Source: Candidatus Harpocratesius repetitus (GTDB lineage: Archaea; Asgardarchaeota; Lokiarchaeia; Sigyniarchaeales; Promethearchaeaceae). Taken from it: 64,000 nt of DNA. How positions within the stretch are numbered: the first letter of the stretch is position 1; each line of letters opens with the position of its first letter. The position numbers were made by a program, and so were the translations under genes. Below the pieces are notes generated by a model. It was not told the DNA's origin. It was given only the letters and a program-made list of their open reading frames with translations, and searched no databases. This document shows, piece by piece, positions 44,571 to 53,476 of the stretch. The stretch spans positions 1,174,337 to 1,238,336 of the forward strand of contig JAIZWK010000001.1 of NCBI GenBank assembly GCA_021498095.1. Direction: 5' to 3'.

Positions 44571-44666
44571 CTTAATGAAATTTGGTAATGGTGAAGTGAA
44601 ACGCCATACCAAAGTGGCCCTGCAAAAAGACAAATCACTTTAAAGCATTTCATGAAATTCATTAAG
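44571..44666 (+). ncRNA. Second structured RNA candidate
   Basis: A 96-nt block closed by CTTAATGAAATTT (44571-44583) with AAATTCATTAAG (44655-44666), one mismatch. Inside, GGTAATGG/CCATACC and AAAGTG/CACTTT can form hairpins, or GCCA/TGGC as an alternative. It shares GGTGAA and an exact CAAAAAGACAAA, at similar spacing around a hairpin, with the candidate RNA at 24193-24321. Lies between a decayed gene and repeat copy B. Strand assumed by that similarity. Confidence 0.4.
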
Positions 44667-44711
44667 AATTCTTAGAATGCTTTTTTTTTCTTTTTTTCTT
44701 ATGAAATCTTC

Positions 44712-45040
44712 TTTTAGTATTTTTTTTTTAGTAAATTTTATATAAAAGGAGGTTATAGTAGAATTCGAAAAATTGAAGGATATCCAAAAATCTTGTATGG
44801 ATTATCCCCAAAAACCAAACTTCTCTCATTTATGCATTTATCGAAACATCTTTTAGGAAAAAAAATATCCAAATGAGTCGGAAATTTAAAGAAAAATGAT
44901 GGAAATGTGAAATTCTTGACCGATTTTAAAGGTTCAAAAATGCCGACTTAAACATTTATTGGATGTTTGGAAGTATTCTTGAAAATATTTGCCAAAAAAT
45001 AGAATTTAATTAAGATAAAAACAATTGCTGGAAACTCAAT
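44712..45040 (+). repeat. Dispersed noncoding repeat, copy B
   Basis: Partner of copy A (25845-26170), same orientation. The stem AATGC (44939-44943) with GTATT (44973-44977) keeps pairing by a G-T wobble where copy A has A-T, and GACC (44918-44921) with GGTT (44931-44934) replaces AATC/GATT with a T-A to C-G double change. TTCGA/TTGAA likewise replaces TTCAA/TTGAA. It lies about 115 nt before the operator region of the SIR2 gene. No coding frame. Confidence 0.75.
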
Positions 45041-45155
45041 ATTTTTTCCTAAAAAAAATATATTTCTCCACTCCACTATTTTCTAAGCAATATCTTAATA
45101 TCACAAATTTAAAAAATATATGATTATGGCAGCTCTCGAGGTGAGTTGGTTTAAA

Positions 45156-45250
45156 TGTATCACACTTATAATACCCTTAAATACAGTGTCAAAAGTGTTG
45201 TCTTCATGTGTTTTTTTCTGTATTACACTTGTATCAAACTTGTGATACAA
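45156..45250 (+). promoter_or_regulatory. Operator cluster upstream of the SIR2 gene
   Basis: A perfect inverted repeat TTGTATCA-aacttg-TGATACAA (45229-45236 and 45243-45250) ends 32 nt before ATG 45283. Upstream are a palindrome TGTATTACA (45219-45227) and a half-site TGTATCACA (45156-45164), all variants of the same TGTATnACA unit. TTATAATA (45167-45174) could be a TATA box. The arrangement suggests cooperative binding by a repressor. No regulator gene is adjacent. Confidence 0.6.
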
Positions 45251-45282
45251 TTCCATAAATCATTTAATTAACAAAAAATGAT

Positions 45283-46572
45283 ATGAAAATGAAATTACTC
45301 AATGTCAAAAAAAAATTTCAATGTCCTATTTGTGGAGCGAGTTCAATAAATCAAGAATATTTTTCATCTGATAAACATAAGGAAACTAAAAAGCACAAAG
45401 ATGCCTTGAGATCAATTAAACTACCTCAAATCCCGAATAGCTTTTTATCACAAATATCTAAAACTCAATCTTTACTTTCAAATGTATTTAAAAAAGTTCT
45501 TTTAGATTGTAGGAAAATTCCTTTTGAAGAGATCTTTTCTAATTTAATTATTTCTCTAAAACCAATATTTGAAATATTAAAAAGATTATATGAGTATCCA
45601 ATTAAATCAAATAAGCAAAATATTGAGTTACTTAGAAATTATCATTCAAATGAAAATTTGGCGTTAATTTTAGGAGCGGGTGTTTCAATTGAGGCAGGGA
45701 TACCATCATGGAGAGGATTATTAGGTCATCTTTTGAAAAAGGCACTTATATCTTCAAAATTAATAAAGGATGGAAAAGAAGAGATGTATGCAAATCTAAT
45801 TAATCAATTTCTTTCTTTCAGTAATTTAATCGATGCAAGGCTGATTGAAGAAATGATGGGGAAGGAAGAAATGATCAATGAAATAAAAATATATCTTTAT
45901 GATTCATTAGATGAAGATTGGAAAAATAAATCAAATATCTTATCAAATATAGTAGATTTAGTTTCACAACGTACCAATATTCAAATAATCAGTTATAATT
46001 ATGATGATTTACTAGAACAGATTTTTGATGAGAATGAAATAGCTTATGAAATTAAATATTCTGAGAATAATTCATGGAAAAAGGGCAATGGTGTAAAAAT
46101 TTTCCATGTTCATGGATTTCTGCCCCAATTTAGAGAATACGAATCAAATAAAATAGTATTCTCAGAAGAATCATATAATAAATTATTTGATAACCCACAT
46201 AATTGGACAAACAGTGACCAAATTCACTTATTGAGCAATTCTCACACTCTAATTATTGGACATTCATTTTTAGATCCGAATATCCGAAGATTATGTGAAT
46301 TAATTGCCAAAAATAAAACTCAAGATCAAAATATGAACCATTTCATAATTTTAAAACATCCTCTAGCCGAATTATTGGATTTTGAGAATAATTCAAAAGA
46401 TAAAAAAGAAAAATGGGTATTTATGGAAAATGAATCTTATCAAGATATATATAATTTTCTTAATGAGTTGGCTGAAATATTTAAGCAAATGTTTTCTAAA
46501 TTTGGTATAAATATTTTATGGATTTACAAATTTAGTGATATTTCTCGAACTTTATTAAAAATAATGGAATAA
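45283..46572 (+). CDS. SIR2-family protein with N-terminal zinc finger
   Basis: 429 aa. Residues 14-38 form a C2H2-type finger (CPIC, then His32 and His38 in DKHKETKKH). After a linker the SIR2_2-type domain starts at LALILGAGVSIEAGIPSW (GAGVS 131-135, NAD-binding). ISYNYDDLLEQ, the catalytic His in FHVHGFLPQ and IIGHSFLDPNIRRLCE complete the family pattern. Such SIR2 proteins are NAD-depleting effectors in several prokaryotic antiphage systems, but others deacylate; here no second known subunit is adjacent. The gene is very AT-rich and has its own palindromic promoter. Confidence 0.82.
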   Translation: MKMKLLNVKKKFQCPICGASSINQEYFSSDKHKETKKHKDALRSIKLPQIPNSFLSQISKTQSLLSNVFKKVLLDCRKIPFEEIFSNLIISLKPIFEILKRLYEYPIKSNKQNIELLRNYHSNENLALILGAGVSIEAGIPSWRGLLGHLLKKALISSKLIKDGKEEMYANLINQFLSFSNLIDARLIEEMMGKEEMINEIKIYLYDSLDEDWKNKSNILSNIVDLVSQRTNIQIISYNYDDLLEQIFDENEIAYEIKYSENNSWKKGNGVKIFHVHGFLPQFREYESNKIVFSEESYNKLFDNPHNWTNSDQIHLLSNSHTLIIGHSFLDPNIRRLCELIAKNKTQDQNMNHFIILKHPLAELLDFENNSKDKKEKWVFMENESYQDIYNFLNELAEIFKQMFSKFGINILWIYKFSDISRTLLKIME

Positions 46573-47244
46573 TTCCTTGCTCATATCTCCAATTATATCT
46601 CGATTTTTTTACTTTTTTAATTAATGGAAATAAAACTTCCTGTAGATCTTCGTGTGTGAACGATCCAAAACTAGATATCCCTATTAGATATTATTTATTA
46701 AATAATGTATTGTATTTCAGAAAATCAATTATTTTTTTATTTATTTTAATTATTTCTCTTAAACAAGTTGCGAATGAAATTGCAATAAATAAAAACGATA
46801 CATCAAATTCAAGTGAAAGTGCAGGATGGTTTTGAATTTGCTTATATTGAACTTGATATTTTTCATTTTGATGTGCATATTCTCCAAAGAGATACATATT
46901 CAAAATATCCGATGAGTAAATTCTTTGGTTTTAAAAGGTGAGATGGGGATTCTTGCAAAATAAGCTTTTTATTCTAAATAAATAATTATTTATGTCCTTT
47001 CGTATATTGTGAAAAAGCGATCGAAAAGGAACAGGGATGAATTTATTTTCATAAAGTTTCATTACTCGTAAATACTAATGGGTTCTTTGTCATATATGTA
47101 TCCAAAATTAGTCCCAAAGCAATTTTAAGATCAATTACAAAATTACTTGTTTAACATATTATTTATTTGGATGTAGAGGATTTTCAATACTCGAATTATT
47201 TATACATTCCATAATTTGTTTCAGAACTTGAGAAAATTAAATTA
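46573..47244. other. 672-nt gap between the SIR2 gene and the nuclease operon
   Basis: No convincing gene. A minus-strand 70-codon frame (46691-46903; ends LREIIKINKKIIDFLKYN) could be a small protein or remnant, but has no ribosome-binding site and a composition expected of AT-rich DNA. No repeat, tRNA or hairpin stands out. The SIR2 gene and the nuclease genes converge here, so terminators are expected; T-rich runs occur on both strands. Confidence 0.5.
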
Positions 47245-48213
47245 TTAATGGATATATTCATCTAATATAATTGTTTTCAGTTTTTTGGTTATACTCTTTT
47301 TAATTTCATCAATATTATTTTTTAGAGTACTAACTTTTCGAGGTACTATTTTGTAATTATTTGAATTTATTTTCATTAAAATCGATCTATTTTTTCTGTA
47401 TTTCGTTTCTGATACATAATTTAGAAATTTTCTTATAATTTTTATTATAGCTTTTTTATCTTCATGCCCAAAATCAAATCTATCTACTACTTCGGAGAAA
47501 ATAGCATCATAAAAATCTTCATCCCTAAATTGCCTGTCTATTGTTGAAATTTTCTCAAATAGATAACTTCCAAAAAATTTTACAAGTAATTTTCCTTGCC
47601 TCCTAGAAATTGGTGAGTTATATGCTCGATTATCATTTTTATAAGTTAAATCACCTAATGTAAATGGAATTTTAATTATGTCAGAATAATTTGATATATA
47701 TGAAATAAGATCTGGATTAGAAGATGGAAAATTTATTCTCATATTTGAATCAACACCAAAATTATAATTATTTCGATTTAAAATTAAATATGAATCGCTT
47801 TGATCATAAGAAATAAATTTGAGAAAGTCTGAAACAAAAATAGAATCAATAAAAAGATATATTAGAAAAAGCTTTCCAGATTCAGCAGGAAATATAAGAG
47901 AGTTCCAATGACTTGGCTCTAAAGAAGATAAGACACAATATTGTTTTTTTATCCTCGATTGTTCATCTTTCTTCTTTTCTTTTTCTTCTAATGATAATGA
48001 AGATCGTATTAGGGAAATGTTTTTTTTTATTATTTTAATTTCAAATATGTAGTAATTTATATTTTTAGGATCCCCACATTTCACTATATAATCGATTTTC
48101 GTTGAGCCTAAACTATTTTTAACCTTCAATTCTGCAATTGAGAGAAAGTCTCCTTTTTCTTCGAAATAGTTATATAATAAGTTTATTAATCTGGACGTTA
48201 AAGATATATTCAT
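47245..48213 (-). CDS. PD-(D/E)XK nuclease-like protein
   Basis: 322 aa from the ATG at 48213, 4 nt after the upstream stop codon (TGA); an earlier start would overlap the upstream gene by 95 nt. The N-terminus has the order of a PD-(D/E)XK core: helix LINLLYNYFEEKGDFLSIAE with acidic residues, STKIDYIV (Asp41), then YYIFEIKII (Glu58, Lys60). That D-x16-ExK spacing is typical of restriction-endonuclease-fold enzymes. The remaining 250 residues match nothing I know. Makes an operon with the acidic protein. A nuclease or DNA-binding role in defence is inferred. Confidence 0.6.
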   Translation of the reverse strand: MNISLTSRLINLLYNYFEEKGDFLSIAELKVKNSLGSTKIDYIVKCGDPKNINYYIFEIKIIKKNISLIRSSLSLEEKEKKKDEQSRIKKQYCVLSSLEPSHWNSLIFPAESGKLFLIYLFIDSIFVSDFLKFISYDQSDSYLILNRNNYNFGVDSNMRINFPSSNPDLISYISNYSDIIKIPFTLGDLTYKNDNRAYNSPISRRQGKLLVKFFGSYLFEKISTIDRQFRDEDFYDAIFSEVVDRFDFGHEDKKAIIKIIRKFLNYVSETKYRKNRSILMKINSNNYKIVPRKVSTLKNNIDEIKKSITKKLKTIILDEYIH

Positions 48214-48217
48214 AATT

Positions 48218-49456
48218 TCACATCTGTAATGTTGTTCCGTCAATTTCAATTGATATATTTGGTGAAAAATATTTTTGAAGATTAGTAAATAACCTGAATA
48301 CATTATTCCCACAACAATTCTTATGTAAATTTAAGTATATTTTATCATCAAATACTTGAGCGTAGAAATGATCTCCATTATGTAAATCTGCGACTCTATA
48401 ATAATCATAATTGATTTCGGAGTAAAGGTTAGTAAAGTAGAGCTTAAATAGACTCGAAATATTGTTTAGTCTTTTTACAAAATTCTTACGCTTTATTTTA
48501 TCATCGAAAATAATTTGGATAAGTTTTCCCTTATTTTCTTTTGGAACATATCTATATGATTCTATTTCATTCAATTTTTCTCTATAAGTATCTAATATAT
48601 CATTTACAAACTCTATATGTCTAGAAAAATCTGTTCCGTTGTTAACTGTAAATCCACCTTTATATGTGAATTCCTCCTTTAATATTTGAGAATTATCTTC
48701 ATCTTTAAAATAGCACATTAGAGATTTATAATTGATTGGAAGATCTGCTTTATATAAGGATTTTAAAGTATTCTCGAATGAATGAGGTGTTCCTGCCCAT
48801 AATCTTAAAGAATATTTTAGATTGTTAATAATAGTGGGATCTTGAAATACATCAAATCCTTCTCCCATTGAATTTCTAAGTTTTTCTTCTTCTCCTTCAT
48901 CTTCTTCATTTTCCTCATAATTATCATCGTCGTCTTCATCATCAAAGATATTCTCATCGATGCTATCATCGATAAATGATTGTTCAAAATTTAAACTAAA
49001 TCCCCCTGGAAAGATATCATCCTCTTCAATTTTTGATTTCATCATAGTATTAGTTAAATAAATACTATCTTGTTTATAGAAATCTTGAAAAATGTTTTGA
49101 ATATATTTTTTTATTTTTGTTTGAGGTTCTTTATTATATATTATCCAAAATCTTGGGATTTCTGCAACTTCTTGCTTTATATAAAAAAAATACTGCTTTT
49201 CTTCTGTTTTTAATTCGAGGGTTTTAAAATATTTTTCTCTTGATTCATGTAAAATAAGTTTTGCTGGATTCTTCTTTCTTTTATTATTCCAACTTTTAAT
49301 TAAAGAATCCAAAGTTTGGTTAGATTCAATTATATTAGTTTTAATACTGGTACTTATTCTTTTTTTCCTTTTTTTTTTATTTATGTCAATATTTTGTATA
49401 TATTGCTGAAAATAATTGAACCAGTCTTTTTCATAATCAAATATTTTTGTATCCAT
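48218..49456 (-). CDS. Hypothetical acidic-linker protein, partner of the nuclease-like protein
   Basis: 412 aa, no family recognised. Basic N-terminal section (NKKKRKKRIS, near 26-35), a globular part to about 160, an extreme Asp/Glu tract at 162-191 (30 residues, mostly acidic), then a C-terminal domain of about 200 residues containing RLWAGTPHSFENTLKSLY and KLIQIIFDDK. The acidic tract could mimic nucleic acid or separate two domains. Its TGA lies 4 nt before the nuclease start, so the pair is cotranslated. Confidence 0.6.
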   Translation of the reverse strand: MDTKIFDYEKDWFNYFQQYIQNIDINKKKRKKRISTSIKTNIIESNQTLDSLIKSWNNKRKKNPAKLILHESREKYFKTLELKTEEKQYFFYIKQEVAEIPRFWIIYNKEPQTKIKKYIQNIFQDFYKQDSIYLTNTMMKSKIEEDDIFPGGFSLNFEQSFIDDSIDENIFDDEDDDDNYEENEEDEGEEEKLRNSMGEGFDVFQDPTIINNLKYSLRLWAGTPHSFENTLKSLYKADLPINYKSLMCYFKDEDNSQILKEEFTYKGGFTVNNGTDFSRHIEFVNDILDTYREKLNEIESYRYVPKENKGKLIQIIFDDKIKRKNFVKRLNNISSLFKLYFTNLYSEINYDYYRVADLHNGDHFYAQVFDDKIYLNLHKNCCGNNVFRLFTNLQKYFSPNISIEIDGTTLQM

Positions 49457-49548
49457 ATTTTTATCTTACTTGAATGTTAATTTAAATATAAACTGATTGA
49501 AATAAATTTAATTTTTAATTATTTATTCCTAATTATCATTCGATCTTA

Positions 49549-49953
49549 TTAATTTTTAGAATTGGAATAAAAAATAAATAACCTCATAAGTTCACTTTTC
49601 ACACTGGAACTCATATCTGAAGCCAGTTCTTCCCGCTCACAAGTTTTCACAAAATATGGTTTTTGGGTATAGCGAAACTTATGTAAAATGGAAAAGAAGG
49701 TTTGCTCGATATTGAACGTATAATATTGCCATGTTGCATATTTCTCTTGTAAACGTTTGAAAATAAGAATAAATTGAATATATGCCTCGTGGATATTTTG
49801 AGGGGTGATATGGATAACAGAAATGGAAGGATCACGGAGAGTGATTACCTTCGTGATGATTTTAGTTAAATTACGTTCAAATTCATTTATTTCGATTGAA
49901 AATAAATAAGTAATCATCATCAATTCAATCCATTTGGGAAAAGTTCGAATCAA
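49549..49953 (-). CDS. Hypothetical protein or gene remnant, 134 codons
   Basis: An open frame on the minus strand starting at a TTG, with no ribosome-binding site. The product (VITLRDPSISVIHITPQ, EKYATWQYYTFNIEQTFFS, KTCEREELASDM) has a slightly higher G+C content than flanking DNA and a plausible protein composition, so I keep it. It could be the C-terminal part of a lost gene: the frame is cut upstream by a stop. No family recognised. Confidence 0.35.
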   Translation of the reverse strand: MIRTFPKWIELMMITYLFSIEINEFERNLTKIITKVITLRDPSISVIHITPQNIHEAYIQFILIFKRLQEKYATWQYYTFNIEQTFFSILHKFRYTQKPYFVKTCEREELASDMSSSVKSELMRLFIFYSNSKN

Positions 49954-50114
49954 TAAAGTCTCAAAATAATTCTGAATTTAGGAAATCTTTGGATTTATTA
50001 AAGAAAAGATAAAGATGGCATAGTAAATTGCTAATGAAGAAATGAAAGAACGAAATAAATTTTCACTATCAAGAATAAATTATAATAATTTAAGAGATAA
50101 TTATTGAAATAAAT

Positions 50115-50498
50115 TCATTTTATTTTTTTATTAATTTTGTTAATTTCTTTCTTTAATTCTTTTTTTATCTTTTTTCCCTCATCAATTGCTTTTCGAGCAC
50201 CTTTCCCAAAAGATTTTGTTCCAATTCTAATTCCTTCACTAATTTTTTTTGTTCCTTTTTTAAAACGCTCGCTAATTTTTATTGCATTTTCCTTGAATGT
50301 TAGACCAAATAGTTCGAAGTTTAATGTTGATGAATCTATATTCGGGTTGTTGATTTTTGCTCTTTCTGTTTCGGGTAATTGAAATCTTTTCCCGCAATTC
50401 TTGCAAATAATCCCTTTTCCTTTTTTTAATGAACTGATTAAAGATTTTGTCAAAGGTGCTCCACAATTTGAACAATATAAATCATTTATATCCTTCAT
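50115..50498 (-). CDS. Small zinc-ribbon protein with amphipathic C-terminus
   Basis: 127 aa from the internal ATG at 50498 (a start 9 nt upstream is also possible). The zinc ribbon is CSNCGAP followed by CKNCGKRF (CxxC-x20-CxxC). The rest is a Lys-rich region with repeated 11-residue-like periodicity (FKKGTKKISEGIRIGTKSFG, then KGARKAIDEGKKIKKELKK), likely an amphipathic helix that contacts nucleic acid or membrane. Common style of small archaeal proteins; no named family. Confidence 0.65.
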   Translation of the reverse strand: MKDINDLYCSNCGAPLTKSLISSLKKGKGIICKNCGKRFQLPETERAKINNPNIDSSTLNFELFGLTFKENAIKISERFKKGTKKISEGIRIGTKSFGKGARKAIDEGKKIKKELKKEINKINKKIK

Positions 50499-50507
50499 AC
50501 AGAACAC

Positions 50508-51018
50508 TATGATTTTGTTTTATAAAAACTTTTTCTGATTAATATCCATTCATTATAAAATTTTATTCTAATAAAGACGAAATGATAAATATTTGGCGCC
50601 ATCATGAAAACTTTGAACTAAATAAGAAATTAAACCAAAAATTATTGAAATTTTGTTTTCATTCAAATAAATTAAGTGATGTTAATTTGCAGGTTCCAAT
50701 TAGAGGAAATGATTAATATTTTGCATTGCACTTGAAATACAATTATGATCTATTCTCATGTGTTCCACTTGCAATACGAGAAAAGTGGTTCTTGAGGGAA
50801 ATCACCCTTTTTGAACGAATATGTGCGTGTATACTATTAAAAGATGAATAATTGAAGTTTTTAAAAATATAAAAGAGATTTTTATAGATGTGAATTGACA
50901 TGGTTTATGTGAATTTATGTTTATTAATAGATTCTGAACTTAAAAGGAAATGAAATCATATCATGAGATCAATTAGTCTAAAGTCGCTCGCGCAGCTATT
51001 GGAAAGAAATTAGCAGAG
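50508..51018. other. 511-nt noncoding gap
   Basis: No gene seen. Two similar 17-nt stretches occur 37 nt apart (50726-50742 and 50763-50779; shared CACTTG and AATAC) and CCACTT/AAGTGG (from 50766) could form a hairpin. These might be binding sites or relics; they are weak. Confidence 0.35.
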
Positions 51019-51210
51019 ATGCGTTTTTTGGTTGAATTCAGTAAAGAAAGTCAAATAACATTAGAAGATGCTAAAAATAAGGTCAAAAGTAAATCAAAAT
51101 CAATGAGTATTATGATTCTAAATAAATTGGGGATCTCACATATCTACAAACTTATCCGCAACAAAAAAATTTTTGATCACTCTTGTTCAATAAAAAATTG
51201 TTATTATTGA
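51019..51210 (+). CDS. Orphan small ORF or fragment, 63 codons
   Basis: The coding-like sequence extends upstream of the ATG: in the same frame KVARAAIGKKLAEM joins RFLVEFSKESQITLEDAKNK, with a TAG just before. That suggests the 3' part of a gene that lost its start, or a small protein with an unusual start. A basic, helical composition. It precedes the convergent proteasome gene. Low confidence. Confidence 0.3.
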   Translation: MRFLVEFSKESQITLEDAKNKVKSKSKSMSIMILNKLGISHIYKLIRNKKIFDHSCSIKNCYY

Positions 51211-51277
51211 TAAAATAAAATTTTGAAGAAAAAAAGAAAAGAGAAGAAGAAATAATAATAAATAAAAATAATATAAT

Positions 51278-51898
51278 CTATTCTCCCAAATCAACTAAAG
51301 GCAAACGCTGGGTTTCAACTTTTTCTTGTGTAATAACCATAATATCCATGGAATTTCCAGCCATTGCATCTCTTTTAACTGCGTTGGTCATAACTTTTTT
51401 CATCAGTTCGAAACCTTCTTTAACAGTCATTTCTGGTGAATATTCTGCTTCTAAAATACCAACTGCAAATGTAGCTGATGATCCTGCAACACCATATTCT
51501 TCTTCAGATAAGGACCCGATTGCATCCATTGTATAGACTGCTGGACCATGTTCATCAATACCGGCTACTAATACATTTGTATATAAAGGAGCCATTTTTC
51601 TTTGATAAAGGTAATTTGCAACTGTTTTTGCCATGGCTTTAACTGAAATTTTATGACCTTCTCGAATTTCATAAATATTTGCTTGAGCTAGCATAATTCG
51701 GCTTAATGCTTGAAAATCACCAATTAATCCATAACAACTGATCGCAACGCGGCCATCTTTAGTAATAGGGAAAATTTTTGCAACATTTTTATTGTTTACA
51801 GTATACCCCCAAGTACTTCGTGTATCATTGGCTAAAATTACACCATCAGTGCAACGCAGAGCAACAGCACATGCTCCAGGAATCCATATTTGACTCAT
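51278..51898 (-). CDS. Proteasome beta-type subunit without catalytic Thr
   Basis: 206 aa, Ntn-fold proteasome beta subunit: GVILANDTRSTWGY, VAKIFPITKDGRVAISCYGLIGD, YLYQRKMAPLYTNVLVAGID and YGVAGSSATFAVGILE. Numbering from the usual Thr1 gives Asp17 = Asp25 and Lys33 = Lys41, both in place, but the sequence at the cleavage site reads PGACAVAL, so Thr1 is Ala9 and Thr2/Thr3 are Cys/Ala. It has a short 8-residue leader and should be inactive. Many archaea have two beta subunits; this may be a structural one mixed with an active partner encoded elsewhere. Confidence 0.9.
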   Translation of the reverse strand: MSQIWIPGACAVALRCTDGVILANDTRSTWGYTVNNKNVAKIFPITKDGRVAISCYGLIGDFQALSRIMLAQANIYEIREGHKISVKAMAKTVANYLYQRKMAPLYTNVLVAGIDEHGPAVYTMDAIGSLSEEEYGVAGSSATFAVGILEAEYSPEMTVKEGFELMKKVMTNAVKRDAMAGNSMDIMVITQEKVETQRLPLVDLGE

Positions 51899-52037
51899 TT
51901 CAATTCAACTCGGGATCGGTAAAAAGTGTGATCTAATAATTAAATGAATAAGTGTTGCCCTTTAATTTTTTTGGCTATAAGAAAAAAGAAAATAAGATGA
52001 TTAAAGAATTGACTGTCATCTTGATAATGATTTTTAC

Positions 52038-53273
52038 TCAAACATTGTCATCAGAAGTAATTGATTTTAGATCTTTTCCAAAAAAGATGAAATAAAACGT
52101 TCCAATTATACCAAATATACCTGCAGCAATGAAATTGGCTTGAGGTGCCCAATTCCATAAGAAAGCTGCCGAGAATGCTGCCCCAGAGACAATAATGTCT
52201 CGGATTAAGTAATATGTTCCAAAAGTACTGGCTTTTGCATGTTCAGGGGCGAGATCCATAATAAGTGCCTTTCGGGTGGGTTCTCCAAATTCTTTTAACC
52301 CTCTGATGATGAATGCGATAATAAACATCGTAAAAGTATGGGAGAATATTAACACAAATGGAAATGCTGTAAAAAACCCAAAGGTTATAGCAATAAAAGG
52401 TTTTTTTGAAAACTTATCTGCAAAGAAAGCAACTGGAATATAAATAAGTACGGCTGTTGCCATTTCTATTGAAGTTAATATTCCAAACTGAACTGGAGTG
52501 ATTCCATTCATATTTACTGCCCATACAACAACAAATGCATAAGGAATTTGTTCAGCAAATCTAATTAAGATGTCTGAAATTAATAAATTACGCAAATAAG
52601 GGTTAATATTTCTCAAAGAATCTCTCAAATGTATGGGTTTTTTATTCTCTTTTGTTGGTTCAGGAATAAGAAACCACTCTACTAAAATGGCAATAAATGC
52701 TAAAACTAAAGCAATACTGAAAGCGATCCGGATTCCTAGTTGAATACCAAAAAGCTGAATGAACAATCCACCTACAATTGGTCCAATTGCCATTGGTAAA
52801 CGTCTAACTAATGAATGCATTGATACTCCTAATGTTCTTCTATTTTTAGGAAATATCTTAGAGACCATACTCATAACAGAAGGCAGTGAAATTGCAGTCC
52901 AAGATATAAAAAAGATTGCACCAATTAGTACCGCCCACCATGTTGCAATGATTATAACTATAGAATATCCCAACATAGCCATTAAATTAAAAACAACCAT
53001 TGCACGTTTGTATCCCAATTTATCACTTAAATAACCTCCAGGAAAAGAATATAATGCAGAGAGTAAATTGTCCATTCCATTTAGTAAGCTGATACTATAT
53101 GCACCACCACCTAAAGCAACTAAATAAAGTGGTAAAAACCTTTCTGCCATTTTTTCTCCCATGCCAATCAAAATGACCATGGTTAGCAGTGCGAATACGC
53201 TTGGACTAAAGATATCCTTATTGAATTCTTTAAGATTTTTTTGATAATTTGAATTTTCTTCCATATTTTTCAT
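52038..53273 (-). CDS. MFS transporter
   Basis: 411 aa with 12 predicted membrane helices in two six-helix halves. MFS signature loop between helices 2 and 3: GGYLSDKLGYKRAMV (GxxxDRxGRR type), and the matching loop in the second half is FFADKFSKKPFIA. The N-terminal half includes FISWTAISLPSVMSMVSKIF and the hinge MHSLVRRLPMAIGPIVGG. No substrate-specific motif; drug or metabolite export is possible. Separate from its neighbours. Confidence 0.9.
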   Translation of the reverse strand: MKNMEENSNYQKNLKEFNKDIFSPSVFALLTMVILIGMGEKMAERFLPLYLVALGGGAYSISLLNGMDNLLSALYSFPGGYLSDKLGYKRAMVVFNLMAMLGYSIVIIIATWWAVLIGAIFFISWTAISLPSVMSMVSKIFPKNRRTLGVSMHSLVRRLPMAIGPIVGGLFIQLFGIQLGIRIAFSIALVLAFIAILVEWFLIPEPTKENKKPIHLRDSLRNINPYLRNLLISDILIRFAEQIPYAFVVVWAVNMNGITPVQFGILTSIEMATAVLIYIPVAFFADKFSKKPFIAITFGFFTAFPFVLIFSHTFTMFIIAFIIRGLKEFGEPTRKALIMDLAPEHAKASTFGTYYLIRDIIVSGAAFSAAFLWNWAPQANFIAAGIFGIIGTFYFIFFGKDLKSITSDDNV

Positions 53274-53476
53274 CTTTATGTAAAATTTAATTGATTTTTT
53301 CTTTTTAAGTCAATAGTTGCTTATTCAAATATTTATGTTATCACCCTGTTTTTTCATTATAAATTTTTTTTTACATTTTTCAAATGTTATTATTACCTCA
53401 ACAAATTTACTTTTATCAATCATGCTAAATTATATAAAATGTGGATTCATTCACTCATAATCCCCGAGGTTCTGAT

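Noticed and set aside
46691..46903. 70-aa minus-strand ORF as a gene
   Set aside because: No ribosome-binding site, low-complexity Ile/Lys/Phe composition, no recognisable pattern.
50726..50779. Two imperfect 17-nt direct repeats
   Set aside because: Only two copies with mismatches and no adjacent gene start; not convincing as operators or CRISPR-like repeats.
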